Positions 43,461 through 53,602 of a DNA stretch of 64,000 nt are shown in pieces; position 1 is the first letter of the stretch; each line of letters starts with the position of its first letter. The DNA comes from Pomphorhynchus laevis (Eukaryota > Acanthocephala > Palaeacanthocephala > Echinorhynchida > Pomphorhynchidae). The stretch is from NCBI GenBank assembly GCA_012934845.2, contig WNNJ02002909.1, forward strand, positions 19,232 to 83,231. Direction: 5' to 3'. The notes under the pieces were generated by a model. It was given only the letters and a program-made list of their open reading frames with translations. It made no database searches and had not been told where the DNA came from. The translations under genes and the position numbers were made by a program.

Positions 43461-43464
43461 CCCA

Positions 43465-45914
43465 ATGGTGAGTAAACCTGAGCCTTTTTCACTGAATATT
43501 CTTCAGTGGAATTCGGGAGGTGCTTCTGCCCTTAGACTTTTATCTGGTAGAGACGCAGATGTTATAGTCCTCCAGGAGACGCGGTCTATCCGTCTCCCCC
43601 AGGACATTACTCGATTTATCCCAAAGCAAATTTGTTCCCACTATACTCCGTACATAACCCCACCTCACTCCTCTTCATCTCAAGGACTCTTGACCCTAGT
43701 TAAATGCTCTTTAAGGTCCTCCCTACTGCTAAATTACTCTTGTCCTGCCCTGTCTTGTCTAGTAGTTTCACTCCTTAAGAACGGTAAACGCCTCAGTCTA
43801 GCCAACGTCTACATTCGTCCAGGAAAGATTCACAAGAACCGTGACCTTCTGGATGGTATTATCGATAGCGGCTATGACATTGTACTAGGTGACTTCAACG
43901 ACAGAACTGGTCGTTGGATTAATGCTGCTCTCCGCAGAGCCAGGAACGGTTATCTTATTCACAAACCACCGTCCCCTACATTTCATTGCACATCAACGAA
44001 TTCACTCCTCGACCTATTACTGCTCCACGAGAGATGGTTGTTAAAACCCTTCTGCACGGAGCAGTCGCGACAGCATCTGTCCACATCTCATGATCTAATT
44101 CGCTGGCGGATAGAGGAGGATACGCTGCTTCGGAGAAGATTCCACTTTGACTTGATCAGAGTGGCTTTCTTCCAAGCTGCTATCCAACGCTTCCCCCGAA
44201 TTGGTAATGAGAATTTAACCGAATTTAATTCCTACCTCTCTTCGCAAGCTACCGCATTGCTTTCTACAACCTATAAAGGTCGCATTTTCAATCCCACTCC
44301 GACGAAACTCGAGATTCTAGCAAAACTACTGAACCTCCCTAATCTCTCTTCTTCCGCCAGACAGACTCTCTCGAATGAATACTGGCGCACCAGATATTGG
44401 TTCCAGCTGAGTAGGGATAGGGCGAGCATTGCTCGTCTTAACCCTTCTCAGTCTTCCTTTTGGAAGATTTTCAAGAAGGAGAAGTTTGCTTGTTGGAGGT
44501 ATAGGGCCTTGGGTTGGATCGGTAGAATTGGCCTTGATAAAGTTTTAGAAGAGTCACTTGCCTTACACAACTATGGAGCCACTCAATCTCCGCAACCAAT
44601 CCCGCCTTGGGGAGACTTCAGGAGTAGAGACTTATCTGTCACAGATATTCTCAACGCCTGGGGGCCTCTTCCAAGCACCTCCAAAACCGTCGCTCCACTC
44701 TCTTCTCGTGTCTGTCAGCTTTTGACAACCGATCAAAGAAGGGAGGTGGCCATCACAATGCTATTAGCCACCCCATCCGATGTAGCCGGCATCAACATTA
44801 GCAAGAGAATTTTTATTCCAAAAAAGTTTCCGGTCTCTTGTCCTAAAGACCTGCGGCCCATTTCGATTCAAAATTCCCTCGTCTCGATCTACGAAAAAGC
44901 GCTTGCGCGTAGAATCCGCGATCATCTGATTAGGCGAAATTTAATCCCACCTGGTTTCCATGGGTTTGTCAAAGGTCGCTCGGTCCATTCAGCAGTTGAT
45001 GAAGTGCATCGGTTTTGTCAGGAGAACAGTCATCAGCTAGCTCTTGCAGTTTTCCTTGATTTTTCCCTGCATTTGACCGCATCTCCATTCCCTTTGTTAT
45101 CTCTTCTCTCAGGTCTCTCGGGTTGCCTGCGAGAATTGTTAACAGGGTGAAGATACTGCTGTACACCAAGCGATTTTATTATGATGACGACCCTGATGCG
45201 CGTCAGTTCTACCCTATTACGGGTGTGCCTTCAAGGTTCACCACTTTCTCCAATCTTATATCTTGCTGCCTCTATTATTTTATTTAAAATATTTAAGCGT
45301 GAACAACGTCTAGTGGTGTACGCTGATGACACCACAGCCCTGTTCACTGGACGCAGGTGCAAAGACGTAGTCTCGGACATCAGCCGCTTCTTTATAAGAT
45401 TAAAAGACCAGTTGCCTAGATCCAATCTTATTTTAAACTCCGCAAAATCGCAGGTGGTTGTCTTTCATGGCTCCCCTGCAACCAAGAAAAAACTTAAGAG
45501 ACTAGCACTCTCGGCGCTCTCCTCCATATTTGCATCCGAACCACTCCCTGTCTTCACAAGTCGAGTAAAATACCTGGGGTTCACCGTTTCGGTGAACTGG
45601 TCGGCGAAAGCCGACCTGGATAGACTCAAACGTATCCTGAAGAGAGCTAGGTGAGCTCTGAAACGGGCCCAGCATCTGTCGTTGAATGGGAAAACCCAGG
45701 TGCGCCTTTGGGGTACCTGGGCTATCTCGGGATTAGTCTTCTTCTCAAGAGGACGTCCCCCAGAGCAAAGGCTAAGGTTTCTTAAGCTCCTCGTCTCTCG
45801 TTTATCCAACATCGTCCGCACCGATTGGATTCTTCGGGAGGTGAAAGACCCCTGGTGTTCAATCGGATAGCGGCGTGCTGGATTGGTTGGGGGCTCAGAT
45901 CCCCATTGATTTGA
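43465..45914 (+). pseudogene. JK-e ORF2: AP endonuclease and RT, few lesions
   Basis: ATG at 43465. Endonuclease: NILQWNSGGASALRLL, VIVLQETRSIRL, LANVYIRPGK, IVLGDFNDRTGRW, SLLDLLLLHERW, STSHDLIRWRIEED. RT: PKDLRPISIQNSLVSIYEKAL, FHGFVKGRSVHSAVDE, AVFLDFS (one base lost at about 45065), QGSPLSPILYLAAS (one base gained near 45225), VVYADDTTALFTG (YADD at 45319-45330), and a TGA at 45652-45654 where the sister copy has Trp. The C-terminus is near 45914. With about 815 codons and no RNase H domain, it fits the Jockey side better than I elements. It is otherwise intact and therefore fairly young. Confidence 0.88.
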
Positions 45915-46060
45915 GGCCTTAATAGGAAGAAGACAAAGAAATTGTTGACCTATTTTTTCTGTTGACTGACTGTTTATTTTTTTCTAACGATCTTCTTGTT
46001 AAACGACACTTCCATTTATGTATTTTTATTAATAAAGTCTTATTATTATTTAATATTTAT

Positions 46061-46545
46061 TGTCTTGAAAGACATACTTTTTTCGAAATTACAAGACAAT
46101 GACTAAGTTGTACATCATATCGGTTGTCCTATTGTCATATTTAATTTACAGTCCCATAATATAAATTTCACACATTTTTTGATAGACAAGTCTTTGAAGT
46201 ATATTCTATAAAAGAGAGTGACCAAAAGTGTGACGACTATTATTTTGCTATTACATTCTTCTTTAGGAAATTGTTTTACTATTTATTTTAAAACGCGGGA
46301 TTGTGAGCGTTTAGTATGGTTTGTGAGCGTTTATCGGTTCGAGAGCAATTAGTGATATGCGAGAGTTTAGTGGTTTGTGAGTTGCCTTAACCTTCTGAAT
46401 ATCATTGATCGATTGATTGTAACTCTTCCTTGTTGTTATACAGTATTTTACATTTGAAAAGGCGTAGCCACTTGGGAATATTTTAGAAATGATTTCAATT
46501 AAATTTAGAAAATATAAGAAAAGTATTTTCTTATATTTAGATTAT
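46061..46545. other. Spacer with weak GTGAGCGTTTAG repeats
   Basis: 46302-46383 has three to four loose copies of a 20-bp unit (TTGTGAGCGTTTAGTGGTT-like). A 22-codon hydrophobic frame starts at 46099 (MTKLYIISVVLLSYLIYS); I do not call it a gene. Confidence 0.45.
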
Positions 46546-48677
46546 ATAGGAACTCCTGTATTGCGCAAACAGTCCTTATAAGACAATTTCCTGAGGGAGC
46601 GGCACGATCTCGTCAACCTACGGAGGACATTTTCAAGCTCATTTATCTCACCGCGTGTACACGGAAATACCCCAAGGATACAATATTCAATAATAGGACG
46701 AATAAGTGAATTGTCTATTATTTTAAGACAGGAAGTCGATGGGTTACAAAAACACCTCCTTACCACATAGCTAAGTTTCCTGGTCGTTTGAATGATTATG
46801 TCCGTGTTTGAACGACTCTTCAATGACTTGTGCACAAGTATTCCCAAATCTCTTGTGCATTGTACCTGCGTAGTTGTATCGGCACCTAATTTATATCTGA
46901 AAGGAAATTTCTTATGTCCTAAGTGCATGTGGCAGCACTTTGATATATCTAACATTAGTCTTGTCTCATTACTCCACCTAACAATATTGTCTAAATCTTC
47001 CTGGAGCAGAAAACAGTCATGATACGATTGAATGCACCGCCATAACTTGAGGTCATCCGCAAACGCTAGGATTTTGAATCTCAGTCTTAATAACAGATCC
47101 TGAAGGAAAATGTTGAACAGTAAAGGACCGAGAACCGTACCTTGAGGCACTCCGGCACAAACATGGCGTTGTGAAGAAACACTACTGCCTAGCCTCACTA
47201 GATATGACCGATCCTTCAGGAACGAACTAATCCAACGAACTACATGGGGATCGATACCGTATTTAACCAAAACTACTAGCAAAGGATCATGTGGTACTCG
47301 GTCAAACGCCCGGCTAAAATCGATAAAAATTACATCGACTTTACACCCATCCGCTACTACATCTGTCCAATTTTCACGAGCTATAATTAAATTACTGAGG
47401 CATGATCGACCAGTGCGAAATCCATCTTGAGAAGGGTGCAGAAGTTTAAATCTATCCATATGAGAAGTGCTCCAGAACGGCTTGGAAGAAACTTTATATA
47501 ATGCCAGGATTTTCGATCCATTATTTTGTCTCTTCAACAATTTCATGTAGTTGAAGCGACGACGATACTGTGGATATTCTAACCGAAGTGCCTGATTATT
47601 CAGAGATGATTTAAAGAGTTTATTCCGTTTTCTTATAAGTTCCACTAAATCATCGTCAAACCAAGCAGGCTTGCGTTTAGCAAGGTTTTGTAAGGGTTTC
47701 AATGGAGCGAAACAGTCTGTGTTATATTTGAGGGAAGCAGATAACGTATCCCAATCACGGACATTGGTAATGCCGCTATTATGAAGACCCATTCTAATTG
47801 CGAGCGTACGTAATAAATCAATATCCACTTTGTACCAGTTACGTTTCAGATGTTTAGTTTCGGCAGGGGAGACATTGAAAAGAGCACTAGAAGTAAACTT
47901 AATGACAAGATGGTCACTAAGACCTGTGGGAGGATCATACTGAATTTCATGGACATCTAGTAGAGATTTACTAAAAACTAAATCTAGCAAGGATGAACTA
48001 TGTCCCATAAACCTGGTTGCCTTACTTACGTGTTGTATAAGAGACATATCATCAACGATAAAGTTGCATAATTCGGTGTCCAAATGACATCTATCTTGAT
48101 GACATTCGAATGCGGTATTCCCTGTTATATTAGGAATATTGAAGTCTCCAAGAAGGATAAAATTCGACGACTTTGTAAGATCAGTAAGATACTCAATTAA
48201 ACTTGGTGATAAGCAAGATGAGCGTGGAGCACGATAGCATACACAAATGGTTATGGTGATGTCACCTGATTCTATCATTAAAGAAAGTAACTCCATTCGT
48301 TCAACGCAATATGACATGGAGTTCCTTACAATAATTTTGTTAGCGACGTAAAAGGCAACTCCACCACCTCTATATTTATCATGTCGGTCTGTTCTAAATT
48401 ATGAGAAGCCTGGGATGGCAACACAAGCATCACTAATCCCACTGTGAAGCCAAGTTTCAGTAATTGCAAAAATCGACATATTGCTGTGAGACAAATAACA
48501 ACTAAACTCATCAAACTTCGAGACTAAGCTGCGAACGTTAAAACATGCAATTTTTAGGGGATGTCTACTACTGTTCTTTGAAGTCTTATGCAGGACACCA
48601 TTGAATGAAATTAAGTCACCTAAGACGCTACACCGTGAGTATTTAGGATTAACTTCTCCCAACGTACAAATGGACAT
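46542..48677 (-). pseudogene. CR1-k ORF2, almost open, missing RT fingers
   Basis: One frame from MSICTLGEVN at 48677, with a single TAA at about 48401 (after ACVAIPGFS), then open to 46542. Endonuclease: IACFNVRSLVSKFDE, IFAITETWLHSG, RGGGVAFYVA, VCYRAPRSS, FILLGDFNIPN, SSSLLDLVFSKSL, GLSDHLVIKF. Linker KPAWFDDDL. The sequence then jumps from VSSKPFW to LHPSQDGFRTGRSC, dropping about 130 residues of RT fingers without breaking the frame. RT resumes: VDVIFIDFSRAFDRVPHD, AGVPQGTVLGPLLFN, LAFADDLKLWRC (FADD at 47052-47063). Confidence 0.88.
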
Positions 48678-48840
48678 CGTCAGACCACCTGAAAATTTCG
48701 GATACAGAGATCATTTTCACCTGACGCCTGTGCTTTAGTTATTTTTTAGCGAGAGATAGTTGTTCACGTTCTTCAACCGATATATCCTTATATATTCGCA
48801 CAGAATTACCCATTAGTCTATAAGCTCTACTAAGGATGAA
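46542..48840 (-). mobile_element. CR1-like LINE, one stop and one in-frame deletion (CR1-k)
   Basis: Minus strand: the ORF1 C-terminus (LSRAYRLMGNSVRIYKD, EEREQLSLAKK, then the NFQVV end) at 48840-48690, then ORF2. It stops at about 46545, before the CR1 C-terminal tail. The 5' edge is exactly at the large palindrome 48842-48964. Confidence 0.87.
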
Positions 48841-48841
48841 C

Positions 48842-48964
48842 TGGATCAAAGAAAAGAGGAAATTTTTTGATAGTTCGCTAACTTCTGTTAGCATTTTCAG
48901 AAAATTACCTTTCGCTGACAGAAGTTAGCGAAATATCAAAAAATTTTCTCTTTTCTTTGATCCA
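48842..48964. repeat. 123-bp foldback palindrome between two CR1 copies
   Basis: Left arm 48842-48892 and right arm 48914-48964 are 51 bp each, 48 of 51 complementary, with a 21-base loop. Each arm also contains a smaller inverted repeat (GCTAAC-TTCT-GTTAGC in the left). It lies exactly at the head-to-head junction of CR1-k (minus) and CR1-l (plus). Confidence 0.95.
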
Positions 48965-48969
48965 TCTCC

Positions 48970-49710
48970 AATAATTCTTTCAAGAATGATTTATTACTCC
49001 CTGGATGGTCGGCAAATTTGTGTAAGAGTAGGAAATGTTTTGTCATCTCAACGCAGTGTTGTACATGTAGTCCCACAAAAAGCAGTTCTCGGACCACTAT
49101 TATTTTGCATTTTTATTAATGAGCTGTTAAAATCGCTCAAAGTACCGCACTTAGCATATGCGGACGATTTGAAGTTGTGGAATATCATCTAGACCGAACG
49201 AGACTGCTTGGCATTGCAGCAAGACTTGGATTTAGTATATAAATGGAGTCTTAGTACAGGAGTATCCCTTAATTTGAGAAAGTGCAAGAATATGAGATTG
49301 GGTCGTGAATGCAAAAGTTACTATAACTACGTAATAGGTATAAATGAACTCGAGGTAGTCACATTTCGCTGCGATCTTGGGATTCTGATTGATTCATCCT
49401 TAATGACACGACGTCATTATGATGTTCATCTATGCAAGGCTAGAAAAATGATGCACACTATCAATATGAGGGTAAGGCTACTGTTTCTCGACTTGGTTGC
49501 AACGTGGAAATTACTTCACAAATGCGATGGATACCATTCAAGTGTTGTAACATGTCGTATTAATCGATCAATCAGACATCATTCGATGACTATTTTCAAA
49601 AAGCATACAGGGAAACAACTGCCGATCACACGATTGTCAAGACGTGTGGTTAATTTGTGGAATAGCCTTCCTGAGAATATTGTTGCTTCTGAAATAATAA
49701 TATTAAAAAA
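48970..49710 (+). mobile_element. CR1-like LINE, RT and C-terminus (CR1-l)
   Basis: RT: VRVGNVLSSQRSVVHVVPQKAVLGPLLFCIFINE (VPQG degraded), LAYADDLKLWNII (YADD at 49157-49168), then open 49208-49710: VYKWSLSTGVSLNLRKCKNMRLG, FRCDLGILIDSSLMTR. About 60 thumb residues are skipped in frame between HTINMRV and RLLFLDLVATWKLL, and the end RLSRRVVNLWNSLPENIV follows. The 3' UTR is replaced by the 3' end of RLE-g on the other strand. Confidence 0.85.
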
Positions 49711-50690
49711 ACATTTATTGTAAATTAAATAAACACAAGACTTTCAAAGTCCCCTAATGGGCAACAGTAGAACAATCTCTAACGGGTTACAATTGAAATA
49801 AAAAAATAAGATATCAAATTTGAGCATCCTGGCACGACGGTGTATCTTGAATTTTAAGATCATCTATCGTATCACCAATGCAATTTTTCATTGCAATTCC
49901 TGCAAACCTTCCAGTAACCGACCTCGCATTTCGCAATGTGAATGAAGCCGACCTAGCCATTAGAAAACCAATGTCCACTCTAAGGTCTTCAATGCAACGA
50001 TTTTAGGGTCGTTTAGATTTTTCAGCTTCCAATTTTGCCATCCTCTTCAGAACTAGCTGAGCCTCAATACCCATAGCACCGTACACGCTATTACGAACAA
50101 GTAAAAATTTGCGTCTTCAAACTTGGCAACACGTTCGTTGTACTTGGTCATTTTCCTTTGTGTGCGGTAATTGAAGTGGTTATTCAGATTATTCGAACGA
50201 TACCATTGGGCTAGGTGGTTTAATGTACAAATATCCAGTAGAAACCGCTCTAATGTATCACCGAATAAACCGTTGCATTTAATGTCGAGTCTTGCATCGA
50301 TATCCCGTGTTGTTGTAGGTCGCTCGAATTAGACATTTTCAGGCAGTATTCGTAATACGGGCTCAATCGCGACAGACGACGTCACTTGGGTTAATGTCGA
50401 TGCAACAAAATTGCGAACAGCATTATGCCTTATTGTTGGCAGACCTCCAACTTGACACGCAAGGCAATGTCTGAGATCAAAACAGTTACCGCAGGTACAA
50501 TTTTGTGGTGCGTTAGGAGGTGGCCAGCCATATCTTATAGCAAGTGCGTCTTGAAATTGACGTTTACTCAAATATCGTTTATAACTCACTATTGGTTTTG
50601 CCGATAGCCAAGTTGATGTTCCGGGACGTAATAAATAGCTTAAGGTAGAGGTAAAAGATGTTCGTAAAGTTGAGGCAGTATCCCGCCTCT
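49705..50690 (-). mobile_element. RLE-type LINE, C-terminal part and 3' UTR (RLE-g)
   Basis: Minus strand: SYKRYLSKRQFQDALAIRYG, CTCGNCFDLRHCLAC (knuckle), LPTIRHNAVRNFVAS, ARLDIKCNGLF (about 50290), RFLLDICTLNHLAQ, and a decayed end. The 3' UTR at 49705-49861 is the partner of the stub at 18717-18870 and ends CAATAAATGTTTTTTT. It is 5'-truncated upstream of the knuckle, with several frame breaks. Confidence 0.8.
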
Positions 50691-51060
50691 CAACAATACA
50701 TTATTTTATTCTTTAAGAGATACGGCGATAGTCTTGTATGTTATAATAATGTCTTTTAATGTGTTTCCTGTAACATGTTCTAGTAGTGGATTGCATATTA
50801 GTCTTGAGTTTCGAAATTTGCTCTCTGATTCATCATTAGGATCATCAATCCCAAGGCTTCCAAATCGTTTTGGCAACAATAACCTATTAACATATTAATC
50901 ATCCGTTTTTAAACCTGTTATTGCTGGAATACTATTAAATATTTTATAACTTATCAACTATTTAAAAAGGAAATGATTTCTTTGAATCTAATTGTCAATA
51001 AAAGCAGGCGAGTCGATTGATCGCCAGCCAACATTTAAATGGACGGTAACGTGAACAGTA
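50691..51060. other. Spacer, probable further RLE remnants
   Basis: 50800-50890 on the minus strand reads LLPKRFGSLGIDDPNDESE, similar to the SPLGMGGLGVHDP region of RLE copies, so an older RLE stretch may continue here. The rest shows nothing. Confidence 0.4.
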
Positions 51061-51061
51061 T

Positions 51062-51925
51062 AAAAAAAGGATTTATTTTAACGTGGCAAATGCATGTCAG
51101 TGCACGCTTACATGACCACAACGAAACAAGACTGTGAATCAGGTGTCGAGAAGGTGTGAACGGAGGAGGTGTTTGAATGTGATAAAGGAGGGGGCGCGGC
51201 GGACGTCGAGAGGGAGTTGATTCCAGGCGAGTGAGGCGGCGACGAGGAAGGATCGGAGAGCGTAGTTGTTGGCGTATTTAGGAACGTGGAGTAAGAGGGT
51301 ACGACAGGAACGAAGCGATAGCGATGTGGGGGCGAGTATCGTCTAAGAAAGGAAGGTTGATGAACGATGGATAGCCGACAGCGATGAGACGAAAGGTAAC
51401 GAGAAGAAGGCGGAGTTTGATGCGGATGTGGATGGTGGGCCAGGAGAGTTGGGCAAAATATGTGGATGTGTGGTCGAAGCGACGGAGACGAAAGAGCACT
51501 CGAACGGCGGTGTTGATTATTCGTTGTAGGGGTAGGATGATGGATTTTGGAGAATTGGCGAAAAGGCTAAGGCAGTAATCGATTTTAGGGAAAAGAAGCG
51601 ATGAAAGAAGAGACATACAAGAACGGAAGTCGATAAGGAGGCGGATACGGCGGATGTCACGGAGAATTAAGTTAGACGAGCGGACCTTGTCACGGACGAA
51701 GGGTTTAAGGGAAAGGTGATCATCGAAATGGAAGCCTAAGAAAGTGAGATTGTGGACTGTAGGGATGATCGATGAGGCAAAAGATACAATGGGAGGAGAT
51801 ATGTTTGGTTTACGGGGAAGGATCCACATTATTTTGGACTTTTCGGGATTTAGAACGAGATGGAGATTGGAGAGACTTTTGTAGATAGAAGAAAGACAGT
51901 TGGAGGCAGAAATCCTATCAGCATC
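51062..51925 (-). mobile_element. L2-like LINE, 3' end (copy L2-C)
   Basis: Minus-strand open frame from about 51925 to 51278: ISASNCLSSIYKSL, LVLNPEKSKIMWILPRK, LTFLGFHFDDHLSLKPFV, IRRIRLLIDFRSCMSLLSSL, LRLLLVTFRLIAVGYPSF. A frame change occurs after DDTRP; in the next frame TLLLHVPKYANNYALRSFLV follows. The hairpin is at 51094-51109, then AATAAATCC and T run. 5'-truncated just after the YADD position. One of the better kept 3' ends. Confidence 0.87.
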
Positions 51926-51929
51926 ACTG

Positions 51930-53380
51930 TACACTACAATCACCGTGGGTGGACCTCATCAGCAGTGAGCCCACGCCTACATTTTGTGTTTCGATTCTCT
52001 TACTGCTTCTACTGTACTCCTTGTCGCCAAAATGCTGGTTTATAAGGATTTGATATCAAATTACACAATTTACGTGTTTATTTATAAAGTAATTCGTAAA
52101 ATAATACTTTATATTATTTATAAAGTAATTTATAAAGTAAATACTTATTTATTTATAAAGTTTTACTGTAACAAAGAAGAAACTAAGCGTTTTGTCAAAT
52201 TAATGGAAATTATTTTCTTTGTTCTAGTAAAACTATATAGTCGAAAATGGAAGATTATGGATTCAATGTTTTTACTAATTTATTTTTATATTTCGTTAGC
52301 TGCTGTCATCATCATTAAATGATGTAATTAAATTTTAAATTAAATAACTAAATAATAATTAATAATATAAAATTCAACATCTATTATTTTTAAGTTACTA
52401 ATATTCTTAGCTTACATTTATTAAACCTTAATTGTTATTTATTAAATTGTAATAGCTATATAAATTACAAAAATATAAACATAACTTTAGTCAATGAAAA
52501 GTAAATTCTTTATCCGTTTAACGATCATAATCAGCTTCGCGGCTGCAAGTAGAGAGTTCACGATTACAATCAGCCGGGCAACAATAATAAGCTCGCCACA
52601 TAACGTCACTATCTACATTATAAAAAGGTTAGATACAAAATAACATCCAGCAAGTCAATTTTTCGACTACTAATTAGAACAGTCGTAATTTTGTTGTATA
52701 TATTGATACGTGGAAATGATTGAGGGGAAGATCTATTTTTATTAGTCTATTATGATCATATTTAATCTTATAGCCCCACTTCACATTCAGTGAATACTTT
52801 TATTAATAAAACTGACACGAATCATAACGCATACGATGCTTATCGTTGCTGTCTTTTCGGTTTCTTTCTCTCTTTTAAACGATCAACATTGTACAATTCG
52901 GTACTGAAAATATAACGTTTTTATGAATTTCAAAATATTTCGAAATATTCAAAATATGAAATAAATTTTTTTAAATATGAGATGATTAAAATATTTTATT
53001 TCCCAATAAGGTTATATTTATTTTGATCAAAGTGTGGGTTTAAAGGCATCGATGTTCTCTCATCATTTAAATTGGTCGTATAAACATACGACCAATTTAA
53101 TCTGATTGTTAGCCGACCTCAACTTGTGTGAATATTTAATCACTCGTGCGTGATTCGTAAATATTTTACAAATCACGAACGGACAAATACGATCAAATTA
53201 ATCGGAGTAATATTATCAGAAGGTGTAACGCAAGCCGATACCCTATCTTTGGCCGCCTGTTAAATTTTAGATTAGATTTATATTGAAAAGAGTTCTGATT
53301 GTGTGGAATTCCTTAATAACTTATTACATTCAGAAGACCTATATAAGTGATAATAATAAATATTAATTATACATTGATCT
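51930..53380. other. AT-rich non-LINE stretch with one perfect hairpin
   Basis: The longest stretch without LINE coding sequence. 52050-52165 is a run of TTTATAAAGTAA-type units. 53067-53100 is a perfect 15-bp hairpin (TTAAATTGGTCGTAT, loop AAAC). 53101-53180 has further inverted repeats around GTGATT/AATCAC. The right part may include the 5' leader of CR1-m, whose ORF1 starts at 53387. No exon signals I can support. Confidence 0.5.
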
Positions 53381-53602
53381 AAAGCGATGGGCAAAAGCAA
53401 AATAAATGAAACACCTAAATTTGTATCGTGCCAAGTCGGATGCGACGTCAAGGGCTGTAATGTTCTGACTATTCTATCCGTACCTCACGTTGGTTGTAAT
53501 TTATTATTATTAGTATTACAAGTTATAGCCAAATGGCTGTTTCAACTGATCACATAGGAAATAAAAAAGAAAAGAAAAGAAGAAAAAAAAAGTTAATAGC
53601 GG

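Larger units (their letters stand above)
42140..46060 (+). mobile_element. Jockey/I-like LINE, near full length (JK-e)
   Basis: Holds ORF1, ORF2 and a 3' UTR ending TTAATAAAGTCTTATTATT near 46050. This is the reference copy for ORF2 of the family; only a few lesions. The 5' leader has no clear limit and begins right after RLE-f. Confidence 0.87.

Noticed and set aside
46099-46164. 22-codon hydrophobic frame resembling a signal peptide
   Set aside because: Too short, no convincing splice donor or downstream exon; such frames are common by chance in AT-rich DNA.
51984-52322. 112-codon plus-strand frame rich in Ile, Tyr and Lys
   Set aside because: It has no ATG at its start, lies in TTTATAAAGTAA-type low-complexity sequence, and shows no domain or periodicity of a real protein.
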